From contig NZ_JAQFVF010000043.1 in NCBI RefSeq assembly GCF_027789125.1, forward strand, positions 18,776 through 82,775: a DNA stretch of 64,000 nt, written 5' to 3'. The DNA is from Paenibacillus aestuarii. Its GTDB lineage: Bacteria > Bacillota > Bacilli > Paenibacillales > NBRC-103111. Below are positions 17,267 through 26,948 of the stretch, piece by piece (the first letter of the stretch is position 1; each line of letters begins with the position of its first letter). Position numbers and translations under genes: made by a program. Below the pieces are notes generated by a model. It saw nothing but the letters and a program-made list of their open reading frames with translations. It had not been told where the DNA came from and did no database searches.

Positions 17267-20200
17267 ATGAATCAAATGGTTGAAACGAAAATGACAGCGA
17301 TGTCGGCTGCAATGAAGCAAATGCATGGCATCCTCCGTCAAACCGGCGATGAGGAAAATGCGGCGAAAATGGAGCAGCTGCTTGAAAAAATAAGCTTGGA
17401 TCGCATGAACATTGCTTTTTGCGGACATTTTTCCGCAGGCAAGTCGACTTTGATTAATCAGCTATGCGGACATCCGCTGCTGCCATCAAGTCCGATTCCG
17501 ACAAGTGCGAATATCGTAAGCATTCGCAATGGGGAGCCTGGGGCGCATGTGAAGCTGAAAGATAGCGAGGCGATGCAGACGATCGCCCTTGAGCAGCTGG
17601 AAGCTTATGCGGTCAATGGGACCGATATTGAATCGGTGGAAATTACGTATCCGATACCGTTTCTTGGCGGGCACGCCGCGCTGCTGGATACACCGGGGAT
17701 CGATTCGACGGACGATGCGCATCATCAGTCGACCGAGTCTGCGCTGCATTTGGCGGATGTGGTTTTCTATGTCATGGACTATAACCATGTGCAGTCGGAA
17801 GTGAATTTGGCATTCACGAAGAAGATGAAAGAGTGGGGCAAACCGCTTTATCTGATTGTCAACATGATTGATAAGCATAAAGAATGGGAACTGTCCTTTA
17901 CGCAATATCAAGAAGGCACGAAGCAGGCATTTCTAAGCTGGGGTATTGAGCCTGATGGGCTGCTCTATGTGACGATGAAGGAGCCGAACCATGCCCATAA
18001 CGAATTCGCGAAGCTGAAGTGGCTCCTGGGCGCGCTGATCGAGCGCGGAGAGGCGCTGCAAAGCGTAAGCCTCGACGCCTCAGCGCGCTATTTGGCGACG
18101 GAGCACGGAGGCTGGCTGGCGGAGCAGCATGAGCCGCAGAAGGCGGAGCTCATGGAGCAAATCCGCCAGGAGGGCGACGTGCAGGAGGCGCAGGAGCTGG
18201 CGGCGGCCAAGCAGCGCGAGCTCGCGGCCTTGCGCGAGCTGCCGGAGACGCTGACGGCAGCACTGCGCAAAGATATTGGCGGCATCATCGAGAACGCCAA
18301 TATTACGCCAGCCTTGACCCGGGATCAGGCTCACACGTATTTGGAGAGCCGCAAGCCAGGGTTCAAGGTCGGATTGTTCGCGCGTGCGGAGAAGACGCAA
18401 GCGGAGATCGCGAAACGGCTGCAAGCGTTTCGTGACGATCTGGCCGAGCAGGTGGAAGCCCAGCTCGATTGGCATTTGCGGGATGCGCTGAAGAAGAGCG
18501 CGCAGCAGCAAGGGCTGCACGATGCCGAGCTGCTGAGTCAGATCGAGGCATTGAAGGTCGACGTGACGCCGGACTGGCTCGCCGCGCAAGTGCTTGCGGG
18601 AGCCGTATTCGGCGGCGAATACACGCTCAACTACATGAAGCAGGTTGCGGCAGAACTCAAGCAGCTGTACCGCAGACAGGCGTTTGCGGTCATTGATCTG
18701 GTCGCAGACGCTGTGCGCGAGCGCTCTATACAAGCGATCTCTGCGCTTGAGGAAGAGCTGGCGGGGCTGAACGATCGGCTTAGCGCTTACCGCGAGCTGC
18801 AGCGGCTCGAAGACAAAGAAGCCGCTGCCCAAGCTGCCCTGCTGCAAATGGCGGACTGGCCGAAGCCGTCCTTGCCGGCCATGCCGGATCTGCAGCAGTT
18901 CACAGCGCAGGACGCCGCGCTGTTTGCGGCGGCTCTTGGGCTGGCCGGCGGTAACGCGGCGGCCGATGCTGCTTCAAGGCTGCACGTGACAGCCATGGAT
19001 ACGATTTTACAAGCCGCTGCCAATGCGGCCAACGCTGCGAGCGCGCAGGCGGCAGCTGGTACGGCCGCTCCCGCTGGCGACACTGCAGCAGCGGCAACGG
19101 CGGCGCCTTCCGCGTTCTCCTCGGGTGAACACGGGAAGCGCATGGAGCGCAAGGCCGCCTCGCTCGAGGCGGCGGCGGCTCTCATCGACGGATTGCCGTC
19201 GATGAAGTCGATCGCGCGCTCCATGCAGGGCAAAGCGGAACGTCTGCGAGACCGGACGTTTACGATTGCGCTGTTCGGCGCCTTCAGCGCCGGCAAATCG
19301 TCGTTCGCCAATGCACTCATTGGCGAACGGATTTTGCCGGTGTCGCCGAACCCGACGACGGCGGCGATCAATAAGATCATGCCGCCGCAAGACGGCTGGC
19401 CGCACGGCACAGCCAAGGTGAAGATGAAGTCCGCGGATGCGATCCGCCAGGACGTCTTCTATTCCTTGGAGCTGCTGGGCCTTGCGGCAGATGATATGGC
19501 GACTGCGCTCAAGCGCATCAGCGCGCTGTCGCCGGCGGGCGTGACGCCTAAAGGCAAGCCCCACTATTCCTTCCTCAAAGCGGTGGAGAAGGGCTGGTCC
19601 TTGGCTGAATCGCATCTAGGCCAAGAGTTGAAAATTACGAAAGACGAATTCCCCGGTTATGTGGCGGATGAGTCCAAATCTTGTTTTGTTGAATTTATTG
19701 AATTGTATTATTCGAATCCGCTCACGGAGCAGGGCATTATCTTCGTCGATACGCCGGGCGCAGATTCCATCAATGCGCGTCATACGGGCGTAGCGTTTAA
19801 TTATATCAAGAACGCAGATGCGATCTTGTTCGTCACTTATTACAACCACGCCTTCTCCCAAGCGGACCGCGAGTTCCTGCTCCAGCTCGGCCGGGTGAAG
19901 GACAGCTTTGAGATGGATAAAATGTTTTTCATCGTCAACGCGGCGGACTTGGCTTCCAGTACGGAGGAGCTGGAGGGCGTCGTGAAGCATGTGGAGACGA
20001 ATCTGCTTGCGCACGGCATCCGCAATCCGCGGATTTATCCGATCTCCAGTTATTTGGCGGCTGAAGGCAAAATTAAAAACAGTGCAGCGCTGATCGAACA
20101 GTCGGGTATCCGGCCGTTTGAGCACGATTTTGTAAACTTTACGTTTAATGAACTGAGCGACGTGGCGATCCATGCGGCTAACCTGGAGCTGGGGCGAGCG

Positions 20201-21010
20201 GTGCAGCTAATGCAGCAATGGGTCACCAGCGCCCAGTCCGGGGAGGAGCAGCGGAAGCAGCGTATTGCCGGCTTGCAATCTGCGGAAGCTGAGGCCGTGA
20301 CACTGCTTCAGAATACCGAGTACGGGACCGAGCTTAAAGAGATGAAGAAGGAAATCCAAGAGCTTCTTTACTATGTCAAACAGCGGACGATGTTCCGTTT
20401 TGGCGAGCTCTATAATTACGCCTTCAACCCTTCGACATTCCGCGAGGAAGCGCGCGATCCGAAACAGGCGCTGCAAGGCGCTTGGGCGGAGCTTCTGCGC
20501 ATGATCGCTTTTGACCTGTCGCAGGAAGTGCTGGCGACGACGCTGCGCGTCGAGAACAAAATGAATCAGCTCAGCAAAAGCCGTGTAAGCCGATGGGATG
20601 AACAGCTCGGCGAGCTGATCGACGGATTCGAGAGCGGCGGCTATGAGGAGCGCAAGTTCAATACGCCTGAAGTCGCGGTGAATGTGCAGGTGCAAGACGT
20701 CACCATTAAGCTGCTGCAAAGCTACTTCAAGAACGCGAAGCAGTTCTTTGAAGGCGACGGCAAGAGCAAGCTGCGTGCGGAGCTCGAAAGCCGGATGAAT
20801 GCGCCTGTCGCTGCGCTGATGGAAGAGCAAACGAAGGAGCTTGAGCTCGCTTATGCCGATCAGTTGGAAGTGTCGCTGGGCAGCTTGAAGGAACTGATGC
20901 TTCAGCAGCTTCATGAGCATGTCAGCGGCATGCGGGATGCACTGGAAATGAAGATTGATTTGACCGAACTCATCTCCAAACAGCATCAATTAAAAGCATT
21001 TATGGATTGA
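17267..21010 (+). CDS. Two-headed bacterial dynamin-like GTPase (DynA type)
   Basis: A 1247-residue internal duplication of the dynamin GTPase-plus-stalk unit, as in B. subtilis DynA (YpbR, about 1190 residues). Such proteins tether and fuse membranes and help against membrane damage and phage. Head 1 has P-loop GHFSAGKST (about residue 47), G3 DTPGIDST and G4 NMIDK. Head 2 has P-loop GAFSAGKSS (about 672), G3 DTPGADS and G4-like NAADLA. Between them lies an Ala-rich linker near 575-620. The rest is helical and coiled-coil-like, ending in Leu/Glu-rich helices. ATG 17267 follows GGGGGA by 8 bases; the earlier TTG 17261 is less likely. It is a single-gene unit. Confidence 0.93.
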   Translation: MNQMVETKMTAMSAAMKQMHGILRQTGDEENAAKMEQLLEKISLDRMNIAFCGHFSAGKSTLINQLCGHPLLPSSPIPTSANIVSIRNGEPGAHVKLKDSEAMQTIALEQLEAYAVNGTDIESVEITYPIPFLGGHAALLDTPGIDSTDDAHHQSTESALHLADVVFYVMDYNHVQSEVNLAFTKKMKEWGKPLYLIVNMIDKHKEWELSFTQYQEGTKQAFLSWGIEPDGLLYVTMKEPNHAHNEFAKLKWLLGALIERGEALQSVSLDASARYLATEHGGWLAEQHEPQKAELMEQIRQEGDVQEAQELAAAKQRELAALRELPETLTAALRKDIGGIIENANITPALTRDQAHTYLESRKPGFKVGLFARAEKTQAEIAKRLQAFRDDLAEQVEAQLDWHLRDALKKSAQQQGLHDAELLSQIEALKVDVTPDWLAAQVLAGAVFGGEYTLNYMKQVAAELKQLYRRQAFAVIDLVADAVRERSIQAISALEEELAGLNDRLSAYRELQRLEDKEAAAQAALLQMADWPKPSLPAMPDLQQFTAQDAALFAAALGLAGGNAAADAASRLHVTAMDTILQAAANAANAASAQAAAGTAAPAGDTAAAATAAPSAFSSGEHGKRMERKAASLEAAAALIDGLPSMKSIARSMQGKAERLRDRTFTIALFGAFSAGKSSFANALIGERILPVSPNPTTAAINKIMPPQDGWPHGTAKVKMKSADAIRQDVFYSLELLGLAADDMATALKRISALSPAGVTPKGKPHYSFLKAVEKGWSLAESHLGQELKITKDEFPGYVADESKSCFVEFIELYYSNPLTEQGIIFVDTPGADSINARHTGVAFNYIKNADAILFVTYYNHAFSQADREFLLQLGRVKDSFEMDKMFFIVNAADLASSTEELEGVVKHVETNLLAHGIRNPRIYPISSYLAAEGKIKNSAALIEQSGIRPFEHDFVNFTFNELSDVAIHAANLELGRAVQLMQQWVTSAQSGEEQRKQRIAGLQSAEAEAVTLLQNTEYGTELKEMKKEIQELLYYVKQRTMFRFGELYNYAFNPSTFREEARDPKQALQGAWAELLRMIAFDLSQEVLATTLRVENKMNQLSKSRVSRWDEQLGELIDGFESGGYEERKFNTPEVAVNVQVQDVTIKLLQSYFKNAKQFFEGDGKSKLRAELESRMNAPVAALMEEQTKELELAYADQLEVSLGSLKELMLQQLHEHVSGMRDALEMKIDLTELISKQHQLKAFMD

Positions 21011-21018
21011 CAAATCGT

Positions 21019-21061
21019 AAGAAGCCGAATTCGTGAGATTTCACGAGATCGGCTTCTTTTT
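21019..21061 (+). terminator. Intrinsic terminator after the dynamin gene
   Basis: AAGAAGCCGA and TCGGCTTCTT with an inner CGTGA/TCACG stem, followed by Ts. Confidence 0.92.
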
Positions 21062-21280
21062 GTGCCATCATGTAAAGGCTTACATTGGCGGTTATCTGGA
21101 TGATTTCCAAGAATAGGGTGGATTCCTGCTTGATTTTGTGAAATTATGGTCATTTAAGCGTTTAAATCCTCTTATTCTCTCTTTGCCCCATTATAGGGAT
21201 GGTGTTAATATTCATAAAGGTTTTAAAACGCTTTCTTAGGCTTTTCCAATTTTTCCTTCTTGAGGAGGGGGCTTCTACAG

Positions 21281-23113
21281 GTGGATGTCTTCAGGCAATT
21301 GAAACAGTTTTATTGGCCAGAGAAAAAATTGTTATTCGTTTCAATCTTTTGCTTGGCGGTGGCCACTGGACTCGGCCTCGTGTATCCGAACTTGCTTCGG
21401 TATTTGATCGATGACGTCATTAGCAAAAAGAATTTCGGGCTCGTGCCGAAGCTGTCATTATTCGTTGTCGGTGTCGTCAGTCTCAAAGGTATGTTTCAGT
21501 TTTTTCATGGTCTAAGCGGAGGACGCCTAGGCAATCGTGTGGCCTTTCACATGCGAAACGCACTCTATGAAAAGCTGCAGTACTTATCTTTTCAGTACTA
21601 TGATCAAGCGCGTACAGGGGATCTAATGTCACGTTTGACAGCGGATTTGGAACAAATTCGCCAATTTATTGGCTTTGGCTTTGCCCAACTGTTGAACGTC
21701 ATGTTTATGCTGATTTTCGGGACGGCCATGATGTTCTCGATTAACTGGAAGCTTGCGCTGCTTACGATGATTTCCATGCCATTCCTGGCGTACACAGCGA
21801 TCCGCTTCGAAGGCAAAATTCATCCGGCGTTCCGCCAAGTACGGCAATCGCTCAGCACGATGACGACGGCTGTTCAGGAAAATATTACCGGGGTGCGCAC
21901 CGTCAAATCATTCGCCCGCGAACCGCATGAAGTTGACAAATTCTCGCTGCGCAACGAAACGTATCGTTCCATGAATATTCAAACGTCCAGCATCTGGGCG
22001 AAATATTTTCCCATTATGGAGATTTTGGCGAACCTCAGCGTCATCATCCTGCTGGGTGCCGGCGGCTACATGGTAATTAACAATACCATTACGCTCGGCG
22101 AGCTTGTCGCTTGCTTCAGTTTGATCTGGTACATTATCAGCCCGATGTGGGGACTTGGCTTCCATATCAACAACTTTACGAATACAAAGGCTTCCGGTGA
22201 GAAAATTTTGGATGTGCTGCACCAATATCTGCATGTCAAAGATCAGCCGAATGCTGCAGCCTTGAACGACTCTGAAGTGAAGGGACATGTCCGCTTTGAA
22301 AATGTCACCTTTGCATATCCGGAAAAGCAACCGGCTCTGTATAATTTCTCCGTCGATGCGCCTCCAGGCTCGGTGATCGGTCTGCTCGGCAGCACGGGTT
22401 CGGGTAAATCCACCGTGATTTCCCTGCTGATGCGGGCTTACAATGTCAAGGATGGCAAAATTACCTTAGACGGCAAAGATGTCCGCTCCCTGCAAGTGAA
22501 AAGCGTCCGCGATCAGATTGCGACAGTGTTTCAAGAAACATTCCTATTTTCATCCACGATCCGCAATAACATCGCTTATGGACAGAAGGATGCGACCATG
22601 GAGGAGATTGTCCGCGCCGCGAAATTTGCCAAAGCGCATGACTTCATCATGGAGCTGCCTGAAGGCTACGACACGGTCGTCGGGGAACGCGGATTGGGTC
22701 TTTCCGGCGGGCAAAAGCAGCGGATTTCCATCGCTCGCGCCTTGCTGAAAGATCCGAAGATTCTCATTCTCGATGACGCGACAAGCGCTGTCGATATGGA
22801 GACCGAGCACGAGATTCAAGCCGGCTTCGGTGAAGTGATGAAAGGGCGCACGACGTTTATTATTGCGCACCGGATTTCCTCGTTGAAGCATGCCGATGAG
22901 ATTATTGTGCTTGATGAAGGCCGGGTCGTGCAGCGGGGCACCCATGAAGAGCTGCTTCAGCAGGAAGGGCTGTACCGCCAGACGTATAATATTCAATATG
23001 CCGACCAGCCGCGCGAGCAGTCTGGCGCGGGCGAGGCTGCGGCAGCTGCCTATGAACCGGCATTGAAAGCTGACAAACACGTATCTTCTCTGGAAAGAAG
23101 GTTAGCGCATTGA
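21281..23113 (+). CDS. ABC exporter half-transporter, subunit 1 (fused membrane and ATPase domains)
   Basis: A 610-residue type IV ABC half-transporter: six membrane segments in residues ~15-305, then the ATPase domain. Walker A is GSTGSGKST (near 375), the signature is LSGGQKQRIS, and Walker B is ILILDDATSAVD. Asp stands where the catalytic Glu normally is, the mark of the subunit with the inactive composite site in heterodimeric exporters such as BmrCD. GTG 21281 lies nine bases after GGAGGGGG; TTG 21260 is upstream of that site. The stop overlaps the next gene by 4 bp. The substrate (drug or lipid) is unknown. Confidence 0.93.
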   Translation: MDVFRQLKQFYWPEKKLLFVSIFCLAVATGLGLVYPNLLRYLIDDVISKKNFGLVPKLSLFVVGVVSLKGMFQFFHGLSGGRLGNRVAFHMRNALYEKLQYLSFQYYDQARTGDLMSRLTADLEQIRQFIGFGFAQLLNVMFMLIFGTAMMFSINWKLALLTMISMPFLAYTAIRFEGKIHPAFRQVRQSLSTMTTAVQENITGVRTVKSFAREPHEVDKFSLRNETYRSMNIQTSSIWAKYFPIMEILANLSVIILLGAGGYMVINNTITLGELVACFSLIWYIISPMWGLGFHINNFTNTKASGEKILDVLHQYLHVKDQPNAAALNDSEVKGHVRFENVTFAYPEKQPALYNFSVDAPPGSVIGLLGSTGSGKSTVISLLMRAYNVKDGKITLDGKDVRSLQVKSVRDQIATVFQETFLFSSTIRNNIAYGQKDATMEEIVRAAKFAKAHDFIMELPEGYDTVVGERGLGLSGGQKQRISIARALLKDPKILILDDATSAVDMETEHEIQAGFGEVMKGRTTFIIAHRISSLKHADEIIVLDEGRVVQRGTHEELLQQEGLYRQTYNIQYADQPREQSGAGEAAAAAYEPALKADKHVSSLERRLAH

Positions 23114-24957
23114 ACACGCACGCCAAGCAAGCCAATCCGGCTGAGAATCCGGCTGAATCGCAGGCTGGACAGCGCTTTGTCTATCAGGACGATGAGCTTA
23201 TCGATAAACCGTTTGACTGGAATCAATTAAGACGATTGTTTACGTACATGAAGCCTTACCGGAAACAGATGCTGCCGATTATTATCATCATGATGTTCGT
23301 CGGGGCGATTACGAAATTAACCGTTCCGCTGCTGATTCGCGTCGCCATTGACGATGCCATTACGCCGAAAAATAATAAACTGCTGTTTGCGATCGTCGGC
23401 ATCATGCTCGGGGTCTATATTATCCAATGGCTTGCGAATACGTTTCGGATCAAATATACGAATATCGTGGGGCAGCGCGTCATTTACGATCTGCGCCACG
23501 ATCTATTCAGCCATATTCAAAAGCTGAGCTTCCGCTTTTTTGACACGCGCCCGGCGGGTTCCGTCCTGGTGCGCGTCACCAACTATGTCAATTCGCTGCA
23601 AGATTTGTTTACGAACGGCGTCGTCAACCTGCTCATCGACTGTGTGCAGCTTTGCGGCATCATGATCATTTTGCTCAGTTTTAACTTCAAATTGGGCGCC
23701 GCCATTATTATTACCGTGCCGCTCATGTTTCTGATATCGACGAAGCTGCGCCTGCGCATCCGCCGTGCCTGGCAGGACGTGACGATCAAGCAATCCCGCT
23801 TGAATTCCCACTTGAATGAGTGTATTCAAGGGATTCGCGTGACGCAAGCGTACACGCAAGAGAAGGAAAACATCCGCTTTTTCAATCATATGAACATGGG
23901 CAATCGGCTGTCCTGGAACCGCGCCTCCATGCTGAATCAGAGCTTTGGGCCGCTGATTGAGATCACCGGGGCTATCGGATATTGCATCCTGTTCTGGTAT
24001 GGTGCGCATCTGATCCAAACGGAAGAGATTACGATCGGCTTGTTGGTTGCTTTTGCTACATATATCGGCTATTTCTGGGAGCCCATTACCCGCTTGGGCC
24101 AAATGTATTCGCAGCTTCTCGTGGCGATGGCTTCATCGGAACGTATCTTTGAGTATTTGGACGAAAAGCCTACCGTGGCGGAGCTGCCTGCTGCCAAGGA
24201 ATTGCCTTCGATCACCGGTCATGTGAAGTTTGAGAATCTTGTCTTTGAATATGAGCCGGGAAGACCTGCGCTCAAAGGGATCAACATCGAGGCTGAGGCC
24301 GGTCAATCGATCGCGCTCGTCGGACATACAGGCTCAGGCAAAAGTACGATTATGAACCTGCTCTGCCGGTTTTACGATCCGGTGGAAGGCCGTGTGCTTA
24401 TCGACGGAACGGATATTCGCGAAGTGACGATCCAAAGCCTTCGCTCCCAAGTCGGCATCGTCCTTCAGGATACGTTTATCTTCTCCGGGACGATTCGCGA
24501 TAACATCCGCTTCGGCCGTCTGGACGCCACGGATGAAGAGGTCGAGATGGCCGCAAAAGCGGTGCATGCGCATGACTTCATCCTCGGTCTGCCGCAAGGC
24601 TATGACACCGAGGTTCAGGAACGCGGAAACGTGCTGTCGATGGGGCAGCGGCAACTGATTTCGTTCGCCCGCGCCCTGCTTGCCGATCCGCGCATCCTGA
24701 TTCTGGATGAAGCTACGGCAAGCATTGATACCGAGACAGAGCTCAAAATTCAGGAAGCGCTGAAGACGCTGCTCGCCGGCCGTACTTCCTTCATCGTCGC
24801 GCATAGGCTGTCGACGATTCGCGGCGCAGATAAAATTATCGTGCTCGACCACGGCCGTGTGATGGAAAGCGGCAATCACGAGGAACTGATGCGCGAGCAA
24901 AAAATCTACTACGGGCTTATTCAAGCCCAGTACAAATTTTTGAAAGAAGTGGGCTAA
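23110..24957 (+). CDS. ABC exporter half-transporter, subunit 2 (fused membrane and ATPase domains)
   Basis: A 615-residue partner of the preceding subunit. A ~40-residue polar N-terminus precedes six membrane segments (about 55-340). The ATPase domain has Walker A GHTGSGKST, Walker B ILILDEATASID with the catalytic Glu, and a degenerate signature LSMGQRQLIS instead of LSGGQ. Degenerate signature here plus Asp in the partner is the expected complementary asymmetry of a heterodimer. Translation starts at TTG 23110, overlapping the upstream stop (TTGA), with AGAAGG just before it. Coupled translation should give equal amounts. Confidence 0.93.
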   Translation: MNTHAKQANPAENPAESQAGQRFVYQDDELIDKPFDWNQLRRLFTYMKPYRKQMLPIIIIMMFVGAITKLTVPLLIRVAIDDAITPKNNKLLFAIVGIMLGVYIIQWLANTFRIKYTNIVGQRVIYDLRHDLFSHIQKLSFRFFDTRPAGSVLVRVTNYVNSLQDLFTNGVVNLLIDCVQLCGIMIILLSFNFKLGAAIIITVPLMFLISTKLRLRIRRAWQDVTIKQSRLNSHLNECIQGIRVTQAYTQEKENIRFFNHMNMGNRLSWNRASMLNQSFGPLIEITGAIGYCILFWYGAHLIQTEEITIGLLVAFATYIGYFWEPITRLGQMYSQLLVAMASSERIFEYLDEKPTVAELPAAKELPSITGHVKFENLVFEYEPGRPALKGINIEAEAGQSIALVGHTGSGKSTIMNLLCRFYDPVEGRVLIDGTDIREVTIQSLRSQVGIVLQDTFIFSGTIRDNIRFGRLDATDEEVEMAAKAVHAHDFILGLPQGYDTEVQERGNVLSMGQRQLISFARALLADPRILILDEATASIDTETELKIQEALKTLLAGRTSFIVAHRLSTIRGADKIIVLDHGRVMESGNHEELMREQKIYYGLIQAQYKFLKEVG

Positions 24958-24973
24958 AAGCACGTTTGCCAGG

Positions 24974-25009
24974 CTGCTTGACTGCGAATGCGGTCAGGCA
25001 GTTTTTTAT
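24974..25009 (+). terminator. Intrinsic terminator after the ABC exporter pair
   Basis: CTGCTTGACTG and CGGTCAGGCAG with a short loop, then TTTTTTATTTT. Confidence 0.85.
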
Positions 25010-25159
25010 TTTGGCAGCGTCTGTTGATATTGGGGATGACTGATTTTATAATGGTAACAAACGTGTGTTCGGGTTGTGAAATGCTCGAAGTTTGCAAATT
25101 CATTGCAGAAGCTATACTCTAATAGTGAATTATGCCATTATTTGCAGGAGGGGACTCAC

Positions 25160-25975
25160 TTGCGATCATCTCGATTCCTCTGGGGCGCTGTCGGACTTAC
25201 GGCCTCGATCTCTACTCTCGTCTTTATTGTCGGTTTTGCTTATGCGGCCAATCAAATTTGGTTTCCGAGAGCTTCCGGCGAATTTGTCGCAGCGACCCCT
25301 GCGCCTAAACAAGAAACAGTGATTGACGTGAAAAACAAGCTGAACATCGTGGCCATCGGCGATTCATTGACGGCTGGCACAGGGGATAACACCGGTAAAG
25401 GCTATGTCGGCCGCGTCCGCGAGAAGCTGGAACAGCAGAGAGGCAAGCCTGTTTTTGTCCTCAACAATTTAGCGATTCCCGGTTACAAAAGCGATCAGCT
25501 GCTCAGCGATTTAGCCTTGAAAAAAACGCAAGACGCGCTCGCCGGAGCGGATATTATTCTCCTGACGATCGGCGGCAACGATATTTTCGCAGGCGGCGAA
25601 GACATTTTTACAGGGGAGAATCAGACGGAATTTAATCCGGAAGGCGCGCTGAAGCGGATTGATCCGGCTTTGAAGCGCATGGATCAGGTGTTTCAAGCGA
25701 TTAATCAGGCGAATCCTAATGCTACTGTGATGTATATCGGCCTCTATCATCCGTTCCTGGATCTAGATCCGCAGCGTGAAGGTTCGCTGATCGTGCAGCG
25801 CTGGAATAACAGTGTGTTTGAAATGGCGAATCGTTATCCGCATATGGTTGTGGTGCCTACTTATGACTTGTTTGAACAAAATTTGATCAAGTATTTGTCC
25901 TCAGCCGACCATTTTCACCCGAATGGTGACGGTTATGAGCGTATAGCTGATCGAATCGTGCAAATTTTAAAGTAG
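25160..25975 (+). CDS. SGNH/GDSL-family hydrolase, membrane-anchored or exported
   Basis: A 271-residue esterase/lipase-type hydrolase, similar in layout to B. subtilis YpmR. A hydrophobic N-terminus (about 8-32) anchors or exports it. Block I is AIGDSLTAG (Ser nucleophile, near 70), block III is IGGNDIF, and block V is DHFHPN with Asp and His of the triad. TTG 25160 lies about 7 bases after GCAGGAGGGG; a longer frame from 25076 lacks a ribosome binding site. It is 13 bp ahead of an ABC-2 exporter operon and probably co-transcribed. The substrate is unknown. Confidence 0.9.
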   Translation: MRSSRFLWGAVGLTASISTLVFIVGFAYAANQIWFPRASGEFVAATPAPKQETVIDVKNKLNIVAIGDSLTAGTGDNTGKGYVGRVREKLEQQRGKPVFVLNNLAIPGYKSDQLLSDLALKKTQDALAGADIILLTIGGNDIFAGGEDIFTGENQTEFNPEGALKRIDPALKRMDQVFQAINQANPNATVMYIGLYHPFLDLDPQREGSLIVQRWNNSVFEMANRYPHMVVVPTYDLFEQNLIKYLSSADHFHPNGDGYERIADRIVQILK

Positions 25976-25988
25976 AGGAGGCGTCAAG

Positions 25989-26948
25989 ATGACAGCTTCA
26001 GCGGATTCCCCAAGAACAACGGTATTGTCCGTTACAAATGTAAAAAAGCGCATTAAGAACAAAGAGATTATTAAAGGCATCTCATTTGACGTATACGCCG
26101 GCGAAATCTTCGGTTTTCTCGGACCTAACGGCTCCGGCAAAACGACGACGATCCGCATGCTCGTCGATTTGATCCGCCCGACGGAAGGGTCGATTCAGAT
26201 CTGCGGCTTTGACGTTCATGAGCAGCACGATCAGGCGATGCGGCATGTCGGCTGCATTGTGGAAAATCCCGAACTTTACTCGTATTTGACCGGTTGGGAG
26301 AACCTCGAACACTTCGCCAACATGCTGCCGGATGTCGATGCGCAGCGCATTGCGGAAGTCGTGGAGATCGTCTCGATGGATGCGCGGATTCATGATAAAG
26401 TGAGGACTTATTCCCTCGGAATGCGTCAGCGATTGGGCATAGCCCAAGCGCTTTTGGGTCGTCCCAGCCTGCTCATTCTGGACGAGCCGACGAACGGACT
26501 TGATCCCCAGGGGATCAAAGAAATGCGGGAGTTCATTCAACGCTTGGCCGCAGGCGGTCTCAGCTTATTCGTGTCCAGCCATTTGCTCAGCGAAATTCAG
26601 CAGATGTGCGATCGTGTGGCGATCATCAGCCATGGCGAAGTCATTCAAGTCGGCGCGGTCGATGAGCTTGTCGCGCAAGGAGGGCAGGTCGTTTGGTCCT
26701 TGGCCCCGGCCGCGCAAGCGGAGGAGCTGCTGGGCGCAGCGTCAGCGGTGACCGCTCTGGAGCGGTTGGACGATGTTCACATCGTGGCGGATGGGGCGTA
26801 TTTTCAGGCGCAAATGAACCAAGAACATGTGCCGCTAGTCACAAAACAATTAATTGATGCAGGAATTCGCCTATATGCTGTTGAAATCAAAAATCCGACG
26901 CTCGAAGATTTGTTCTTGAGCCTGACAGAGGGTGAACGAATTGGGTAG
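25989..26948 (+). CDS. ABC-2 type transporter ATP-binding protein
   Basis: A 319-residue ATPase: Walker A GPNGSGKTT (near 51), signature YSLGMRQRLG, Walker B LLILDEPTNGLDP, switch His in SSHLLSE. A C-terminal ~90-residue extension resembles that of drug or lantibiotic-type exporters. RBS AGAGGAGG precedes the ATG. The permease gene overlaps its 3' end. Export of a drug, peptide or lipid is likely. Confidence 0.94.
   Translation: MTASADSPRTTVLSVTNVKKRIKNKEIIKGISFDVYAGEIFGFLGPNGSGKTTTIRMLVDLIRPTEGSIQICGFDVHEQHDQAMRHVGCIVENPELYSYLTGWENLEHFANMLPDVDAQRIAEVVEIVSMDARIHDKVRTYSLGMRQRLGIAQALLGRPSLLILDEPTNGLDPQGIKEMREFIQRLAAGGLSLFVSSHLLSEIQQMCDRVAIISHGEVIQVGAVDELVAQGGQVVWSLAPAAQAEELLGAASAVTALERLDDVHIVADGAYFQAQMNQEHVPLVTKQLIDAGIRLYAVEIKNPTLEDLFLSLTEGERIG

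Noticed and set aside
18080..18847. 255-codon antisense frame in the dynamin gene
   Set aside because: Shadow frame in GC-rich coding DNA; sense strand has clear GTPase motifs.
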